Below the pieces are notes generated by a model. That model did not search any database and was not told where the DNA came from. It saw nothing but the letters and a program-made list of their open reading frames with translations. A DNA stretch of 64,000 nucleotides, taken from the NCBI RefSeq assembly GCF_022678645.1, contig NZ_JALBWV010000030.1:1-64000 (forward strand), written 5' to 3'. Of the stretch, positions 59,179 to 64,000 are shown in pieces. Source of the DNA: Saccharopolyspora soli (GTDB taxonomy: Bacteria; Actinomycetota; Actinomycetes; Mycobacteriales; Pseudonocardiaceae). The position numbers and the translations under genes are program-made. How positions within the stretch are numbered: position 1 is the first letter of the stretch; every line of letters starts with the position of its first letter.

Positions 59179-61437
59179 CTATGCCTGGTTGATCGCTTTC
59201 CACACCCGCTCGGGCGTGGTCGGCATGTCGATGTGCCGGACCCCGAGGTGGGCCACCGCGTCCACCACGGCGTTCTGCACCGCCGGAGTGGCGCCGATCG
59301 TGCCCGCCTCGCCGATTCCCTTGGCGCCCAACGGGTTGAGCGTGGTCGGGGTCTCCATCGTGAGCAACTCGAAGCTGGGCAGCTCGGCCGCCGTGATGAA
59401 GGCGTAGTCGGCGAGGTTGGCGTTCTGCGGGTTGCCGTCGGCGTCGTAGGAGACCTCTTCCAGCAGGGCCTGGGCCGCCCCCTGCGCGATGCCGCCGTGC
59501 CGCTGCCCTTCGGTGAGGATCGGGTTGATGATCACACCGGCGTCGTCGACGGTCACGTGTCGAAGATAGTTCACCTTCCCGGTTTCGGTGTCCACCTCGA
59601 CCACCGCCAGGTGCGTGCCGAACGGGAAGGTGGGCCGGTCCTCGACGAAGTGCACGTCGGCGGCCAACCCGTCCTCGGCCCGCTGGGCCAGCTCGGCCCA
59701 GGACAGCGTCACGTTCGGCGTGCCGCGCACCTGCCACTTGCCCTCGGACAGTTCGAGGTCGGCCTCGTCGATCTCGATCAGCTCCGCGGCCAGCTTGCGG
59801 CCCTTCTCCAGGACGTCCACCGCGGCCCGGTGCACCGCCGACCCGCCCAGTTGCAGCGAACGCGAGCCCATGGTGCCCACGCCGTTGGGGATCAGGTCGG
59901 TGTCGCCGTGCACGACCTCGATCTTGTCCAGGTCGATGCCGAGCTGGTCGGACACCAGCATCGCGTAGGAGGTCCAGTGGCCCTGCCCGTGCGGGGAACT
60001 GCCGGTGAGCACCAGGACGCTGCCGTCCGGGCGGATCTCGACGTGCCCGGTCTCGCCCTCGGTGTTGTTCGGCGCGGTGATCTCGACGTAGCTGGACACC
60101 CCGATGCCGAGCTGGTGGGTGGCGCCCTCCGCGCGGCGTTTGGCCTGCTCCTCGCGCAGCGCCCGGTAGTCGGCGGCTTCCAGCACGGCGTCCAGGCCCT
60201 TGATGTACTCGCCGGTGTCGTAGGTCATGCCACCCGGCGTCTTGTACGGGAACTGCTCCGGGCGCACCAGGTTGCGGCGCCGCACCTCGGCCGGGTCGAC
60301 CTCGATCTCCGCGGCGAACAGGTCCATCGCGCGCTCCACGGCGGCGGTCGCCTCCGGCCGCCCGGCACCTCGGTAGGCACCGATCGGCGTGGTGTTGGTG
60401 ACCACGCCGCGGGCGATGGACTCCACCTTCGGGATGTCGTAGACGCCGCTGACCATGAACCTGGTGAACAACGGGAGGAACCCGCCCATCCGAGGATAGG
60501 CGCCGACGTCCTGGGTGATCTCCAGCCGGTAGGCCAGCACGGTGCCGTCGCGACGCCCGCCGATGGTCACCACGTGCCGCTGCGCGCGGCCGTGGGTCAT
60601 CCCGACCAGGTTCTCGCTGCGGCTTTCCACCCACTTCACCGGGCGGCCGACCCGCTTGGCCAGGAAGGCCAGCAGCACGGCCTCCTGATCGACGCCGATC
60701 TTGGCGCCGAAGCCGCCGCCGACGTCCGGGGTGATCACCCGGACCTGCTCCTGCGGCAACCCGAGGTTTTCCATCACGGCGTCCCGGCAGCCCTGCGCGT
60801 TCTGGTTGGACAGCCACAAGGTCACCTTGTCGCCTTCCCAGGCGCAGGCGGCGGTGCGCACCTCCAACGGAGCCGCGGCGAGGCGCTGGTTCTCGATCTG
60901 CCTGCTGACCACGACCTCGCAGTCGGCGAACAGCGACTCGTCCAGCTCGCCGCTGATACCGGTGACGTTGGTTTCGGCCTCCGGGAACAGCAAGGTCTCG
61001 CCGCGGAGGGCCTCGTCGACGTCGATCACCGGGTGCAGCGGGTCGTAGTCGATGGAGATGAGTTCGGCGGCGTCCTCGCCCTGCGCGCTGGTCTCGGTGA
61101 CCACCACGGCGACCGGCTCGCCGACGTAGCGGACCGTGCCGTCGGCCAGGTGCGGCCGCAGCATCGCCGCTGGCGGCGGGCCGCTCATGCCGTCGTTCGG
61201 CGGGAACGGCGGGAGGTCCACGTCCTGGGCGGTGAACACGCCGTGCACGCCGGGCAGGTCGCGGGCCTGCTCGACGTCGATTTCAGTGATCTTGGCGTGC
61301 GCCATCGGGCTGCGCACGTAGGTGACGTGCAACGCCCCTGCCAACGCGGGATCGCGCAGATCGTCCACGTAGGTGCCGCCGACGGTGAGAAGGCGCGGGT
61401 CTTCGCGGCGTTCGACCCGGGTGCCGAGAATGCTCAA
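59179..61437 (-). CDS. Molybdenum hydroxylase, molybdopterin large subunit (form II-like)
   Basis: The 752-residue protein has the aldehyde-oxidase hammerhead ([20 protein letters not shown]) and molybdopterin domains with [17 protein letters not shown] and [18 protein letters not shown], including the catalytic Glu in GEAG. The active-site loop AYRGAGR, instead of the AYRCSFR of true CO dehydrogenase, marks form II or other hydroxylases; CO is therefore an unlikely substrate. With the aldolase and dehydratase genes upstream, oxidation of an aldehyde such as lactaldehyde or glyceraldehyde is plausible. Full length. Confidence 0.9.
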   Translation of the reverse strand: MSILGTRVERREDPRLLTVGGTYVDDLRDPALAGALHVTYVRSPMAHAKITEIDVEQARDLPGVHGVFTAQDVDLPPFPPNDGMSGPPPAAMLRPHLADGTVRYVGEPVAVVVTETSAQGEDAAELISIDYDPLHPVIDVDEALRGETLLFPEAETNVTGISGELDESLFADCEVVVSRQIENQRLAAAPLEVRTAACAWEGDKVTLWLSNQNAQGCRDAVMENLGLPQEQVRVITPDVGGGFGAKIGVDQEAVLLAFLAKRVGRPVKWVESRSENLVGMTHGRAQRHVVTIGGRRDGTVLAYRLEITQDVGAYPRMGGFLPLFTRFMVSGVYDIPKVESIARGVVTNTTPIGAYRGAGRPEATAAVERAMDLFAAEIEVDPAEVRRRNLVRPEQFPYKTPGGMTYDTGEYIKGLDAVLEAADYRALREEQAKRRAEGATHQLGIGVSSYVEITAPNNTEGETGHVEIRPDGSVLVLTGSSPHGQGHWTSYAMLVSDQLGIDLDKIEVVHGDTDLIPNGVGTMGSRSLQLGGSAVHRAAVDVLEKGRKLAAELIEIDEADLELSEGKWQVRGTPNVTLSWAELAQRAEDGLAADVHFVEDRPTFPFGTHLAVVEVDTETGKVNYLRHVTVDDAGVIINPILTEGQRHGGIAQGAAQALLEEVSYDADGNPQNANLADYAFITAAELPSFELLTMETPTTLNPLGAKGIGEAGTIGATPAVQNAVVDAVAHLGVRHIDMPTTPERVWKAINQA

Positions 61438-61538
61438 TGCTGCCTCGCAGTCAACACGATCAGAATCGGGAACTGACCCGTGCGCATCCCGGGGGCCTTC
61501 GCGCCCCCGCGCACACGGGTCGTGACCTGGCGGTTCGC

Positions 61539-62327
61539 TCAGGCGTAGTTGTTCGAGCCGGTGGCCTCCTCTGCTTGCCCGGTCAGCTGGCGCACCGCGG
61601 TGGTGGCCGTCCCGCGCAGCAGGGCGGCATCGGAGGCCAGCGTCGTCATGCCGAAGCCCAGGTCCTGCCAGCGTTGCACGGTTTGAACGCCGTCACAATG
61701 GATGCCCGCGACGACTTCATTCCGCTTGCAACTGTCCAAAATGGACCGAATGAGCTGTTCGTGGGCGGCCTCGCGGACCGCCAGGGTCGGCGTCATGCCG
61801 TGTCCGAGGGCCAGGTCGGACGGCCCGATGTAGGCGGCGTCGATGCCCGGTGTGGACAGGATCTCGTCGACGTTCTCGACACCGGCCGGGGTTTCGATCA
61901 TCGCGGCGAGCACGGTGCGTCGGTTGCCGACCTCCGGGCTGTAGTCCTCGACGTCGAAAGCCGCCCGGATCGGTCCCCAGCTGCGCGTGCCCAGCGGCGG
62001 GTACTTCGCGGCCTCGACCGCGCGGCGGGCGTCCTCGGCGGTGTTGACCATCGGCACGATGATGCCCTGCGCGCCCGCGTCCAGCGCCTTCATGATGTGG
62101 TCCGGCTGGTTCCACGGCACCCGCACGAAGGTCGGCGTCCCGGTGATCGCCAACGCCTGCAACATGGGCACCAGCTGGTCGTATCCGATGAGCCCGTGCT
62201 GGGTGTCCACGCACACCCAGTCGAACCCGCAGCGCCCCATCAGCTCGGCGGTGAACGGGCTCGGGATCGAGCACCAGCCGCCGACCGTCGGGCGGCCGGA
62301 TTCCAGGGTTTCTCGCAGCGTTGCCAT
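61539..62327 (-). CDS. HpcH/HpaI-family aldolase (2-keto-3-deoxy-sugar acid type)
   Basis: The 262-residue TIM-barrel protein has FDWVCVDTQHGLIGYDQLVP, FVRVPWN, AMIETPAGVENVDEIL with the metal-binding Glu and YIGPSDLALGHG with the metal-binding Asp. These class II pyruvate aldolases cleave 2-keto-3-deoxy acids to pyruvate and an aldehyde. AAGGAGAATG precedes the ATG at 62327; an ATG directly before is also possible. It lies 16 bases after the hydroxyacid dehydrogenase stop in an operon with the dehydratase. Confidence 0.88.
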   Translation of the reverse strand: MATLRETLESGRPTVGGWCSIPSPFTAELMGRCGFDWVCVDTQHGLIGYDQLVPMLQALAITGTPTFVRVPWNQPDHIMKALDAGAQGIIVPMVNTAEDARRAVEAAKYPPLGTRSWGPIRAAFDVEDYSPEVGNRRTVLAAMIETPAGVENVDEILSTPGIDAAYIGPSDLALGHGMTPTLAVREAAHEQLIRSILDSCKRNEVVAGIHCDGVQTVQRWQDLGFGMTTLASDAALLRGTATTAVRQLTGQAEEATGSNNYA

Positions 62328-62342
62328 CATTCTCCTTCGAAC

Positions 62343-63296
62343 CTACCGCCGACTGGTTGAGTTGTTGACCACATTCAGCGGATCTCGCCTGGCGAGTGCG
62401 CGACGGATGTTGGTGGCGACCGCGTCGCGCAACCGCACCTGCGCCTCCTCGGTATCGCCGCCGATGTGCGGGGTCAAGAACACGTTGTCCATCCGCCGCA
62501 GCGGCGAGTCGGCGGCCAGCGGCTCGACCTCGAACACGTCCAGCGCCGCGCCGCCGAGTCGGCCGGACTGCAGGGCCGCGACCAGCGCCGCCTCGTCCAC
62601 GACCGGGCCCCGACTGGTGTTGACCAGCAGCGCACCCGGCTTGATCCGGTCGAATTCGGGCGTGCTGAGCAGACCGCGGGTGGTCTCGTCCAGCGGCGTG
62701 TGCACGGTGACCGCGTCGGAGCGCGCCAGCAGTTCCCCGAGCGGAACCGCCTGCGCGCCGGAGACCCCGCGAACCGCGATGTCGTGGAACAAGATCCGGC
62801 AACCGAACGCCCGCAGCCGGGTGAGCACCGCGCTGCCGATGTTGCCCATGCCGACGATGCCGACGGTCAGCGAACCCAGCTCCCGGCCGGTCCGCCGCGA
62901 CCAGCCGCCGGTGCGCATGTCGCGGTCGCCCGCCGCGGCGTGCCGCAGCAGGTTGAGCAGCCCGAGGATGGCCAGGTCCGCGACCGCTTCGCGGTTGTAG
63001 CTGGTGGCGTTGGCCACCGGGATGCCGCACTCCGCGGCCGCGCGGTGGTCGATCGCGTTGAACCCGACCGCGGGCTGCTGGATCAACCGGCAGCGGTTCA
63101 TCTTCTCCAGCATCGAGCGGTCCAACCTGTGCCGCTGGCGCGTGTCGGCGATGACGATGTCGGCCTCGGCGACGGCGTCGGCGACCGCCTCCGGAGCAGG
63201 CGGCTCCGGCACCAGCAGGACCGTCACGTCATCGGTTCCGGCCAGCTCGCGCACGTACTGCTCGGTGTACGGGCTGAGGCAGGCGATCGTGCTCAC
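62343..63296 (-). CDS. D-2-hydroxyacid dehydrogenase, NAD-binding
   Basis: The 317-residue protein has the NAD motif VGIVGMGNIGSAVLTRL, the catalytic Arg in VNTSRGPVVDE, Glu in DVFEVEPL and His in LTPHIGG. Such enzymes reduce 2-keto acids or oxidise 2-hydroxyacids. It is 19 bases downstream of the dehydratase gene with GGAGG between, so it belongs to the sugar-acid operon; it may act on a pathway product such as lactate/pyruvate or an oxidised sugar acid. Confidence 0.9.
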   Translation of the reverse strand: MSTIACLSPYTEQYVRELAGTDDVTVLLVPEPPAPEAVADAVAEADIVIADTRQRHRLDRSMLEKMNRCRLIQQPAVGFNAIDHRAAAECGIPVANATSYNREAVADLAILGLLNLLRHAAAGDRDMRTGGWSRRTGRELGSLTVGIVGMGNIGSAVLTRLRAFGCRILFHDIAVRGVSGAQAVPLGELLARSDAVTVHTPLDETTRGLLSTPEFDRIKPGALLVNTSRGPVVDEAALVAALQSGRLGGAALDVFEVEPLAADSPLRRMDNVFLTPHIGGDTEEAQVRLRDAVATNIRRALARRDPLNVVNNSTSRR

Positions 63297-63314
63297 CGGC
63301 GACCTCCTCGGTTC

Positions 63315-64000
63315 TCAGGCGGGGTGCAATTCCCGACGGCCCTCGATCTTGTCCTCGTCCAGGTCCATACCAAGGCCCGGTCGCGTCGGCGGGGTCACCA
63401 CGCCGCCGACCGGATGCACCGGGTGTGCCAGGAAGAACTGGTGCAGCGCGTTCCACTTCACCAGGTACTCCAACATCGGCGTCAAAGCCACCGGCAGCGC
63501 GAAGCTCAGGTTCGCGTTCGCCGGAACCGAATGACCGTGCGGGATGAGCTTGACGTCGTAGGTGCTGGCCAGTGCCGCGATCTTGAGCAGTTCGGAGATC
63601 CCGCCCGCCCAGTAGGTGTCCGGCTGGGTGAGGTGCAGCGCGCGGGACCGCATCAGCTGGTGCTGGCCCCAGCGGGTGTACTCGTGCTCGCCTCCGGTGA
63701 TCATGATGCGGTTGTCGATCTGTGCGGTGATCTGCGCGTAGGAGTCGATCCGGTCCGGCTGGACGGGTTCTTCGATCCAGTGCGGGGCGTAGTCGACCAG
63801 TCGCTGCGCCATCCGCAGCGTGTACGGCACGTCCCAGGACATCCAGGCGTCCACCATGATGTCCACGTCCGGACCGACGGTTTCGCGCAGCGTGCGGACG
63901 AGTTCTTCGTTCTTGGCCATGCCGCCGCGGCCATCGGCCGGGCCGTGCCGGGGGAACCACTTCATCGCGGTGTACCCCTCGCCGACCAGTTGCGCGGCGC
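63315..64000 (-). CDS. rhmD: L-rhamnonate dehydratase-like enolase-superfamily enzyme (partial)
   Basis: The gene runs off the right edge; about 228 C-terminal residues are visible. KWFPRHGPADGRGGMAKNEE, DIMVDAWMSWDVPYT, HWIEEPVQPDRIDSYAQI, GGEHEYTRWG and LIPHGHS match RhmD, with the metal-binding Asp, Glu and Glu and the His of PHGHS present. RhmD dehydrates L-rhamnonate to 2-keto-3-deoxy-L-rhamnonate. It is the first visible gene of the operon that continues with a dehydrogenase and an aldolase. Confidence 0.85.
   Translation of the reverse strand, partial: AAQLVGEGYTAMKWFPRHGPADGRGGMAKNEELVRTLRETVGPDVDIMVDAWMSWDVPYTLRMAQRLVDYAPHWIEEPVQPDRIDSYAQITAQIDNRIMITGGEHEYTRWGQHQLMRSRALHLTQPDTYWAGGISELLKIAALASTYDVKLIPHGHSVPANANLSFALPVALTPMLEYLVKWNALHQFFLAHPVHPVGGVVTPPTRPGLGMDLDEDKIEGRRELHPA

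Noticed and set aside
59233-61476. A 747-codon plus-strand frame over the molybdenum hydroxylase
   Set aside because: Antisense shadow of the large subunit gene, His/Val/Gly/Gln-rich without motifs.

Overview
The window is high-GC DNA (GC-rich third codon positions, many GTG starts, compact overlapping operons) from an actinomycete. Gene content and dispersed intergenic palindromes resemble Pseudonocardiales such as Saccharopolyspora or Amycolatopsis. That placement is an inference from gene families and style; no 16S or marker gene is present.

Layout. 0.1-9.3 kb: chromosomal housekeeping-type genes (UvrD-like helicase, DUF885 peptidase-like protein, GNAT acetyltransferase, MFS transporter, DUF6158 protein, type II NADH dehydrogenase, phenylacetate-CoA-ligase-like enzyme). 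9.4-13.0 kb: a tRNA-Ala(GGC) gene that is the attachment site of a small, decayed integrative element of the pSAM2/AICE type. It has a frameshifted tyrosine integrase, an overlapping Xis-like gene, a repeat-rich putative control or origin region, a primase/polymerase remnant and a broken pentapeptide-repeat gene. A second copy of the tRNA 3' end closes it. 13.0-30.6 kb: accessory genes (two leaderless LysM proteins, HAD hydrolase divergent from a CGNR regulator, methyltransferase, two secreted DUF1080 proteins of which one is a very large multidomain protein, regulators paired with short-chain dehydrogenases) mixed with gene remnants (PaiB-like, DapA-like, FAD-oxidoreductase-like). 30.6-47.7 kb: MFS/LysR divergent pair, two tandem paralogous secreted phosphoesterase/beta-propeller proteins, HupE-like membrane protein, AlkD-like protein, two cytochromes P450, MarR/PP2C pair and others.

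47.9-56.8 kb: a carbon-phosphorus lyase locus: phnD, then phnF-G-H-I-[sORF]-JK-L-[three tandem sORFs]-M-inositol-monophosphatase-like gene. PhnF should regulate it. PhnG/H/I/L/M and the PhnJ-PhnK fusion would convert alkylphosphonates to ribosyl phosphonates, cleave the C-P bond and release the alkane. No transporter ATPase/permease (phnC/phnE) and no phnN/phnP are visible. The most unusual feature of the window is here: a repeated cassette of about 136-140 bp, present four times, each encoding a 46-47-residue peptide in one conserved frame, with start and stop overlapping the flanking phn genes and a Shine-Dalgarno sequence at its end. phnJ and phnK are also fused into one frame.

57-64 kb (minus strand): a catabolic cluster reading, in transcription order, L-rhamnonate-dehydratase-like (cut by the window end), 2-hydroxyacid dehydrogenase, HpaI-family aldolase, three subunits of a molybdenum hydroxylase with the AYRGAGR loop, and an RraA-family protein. 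Together these fit dehydration of a deoxy-sugar acid, retro-aldol cleavage to pyruvate plus an aldehyde, and aldehyde oxidation. The substrate is inferred.

Dispersed intergenic palindromes with a GTGARGGGCACC core act as apparent terminators at several gene ends.
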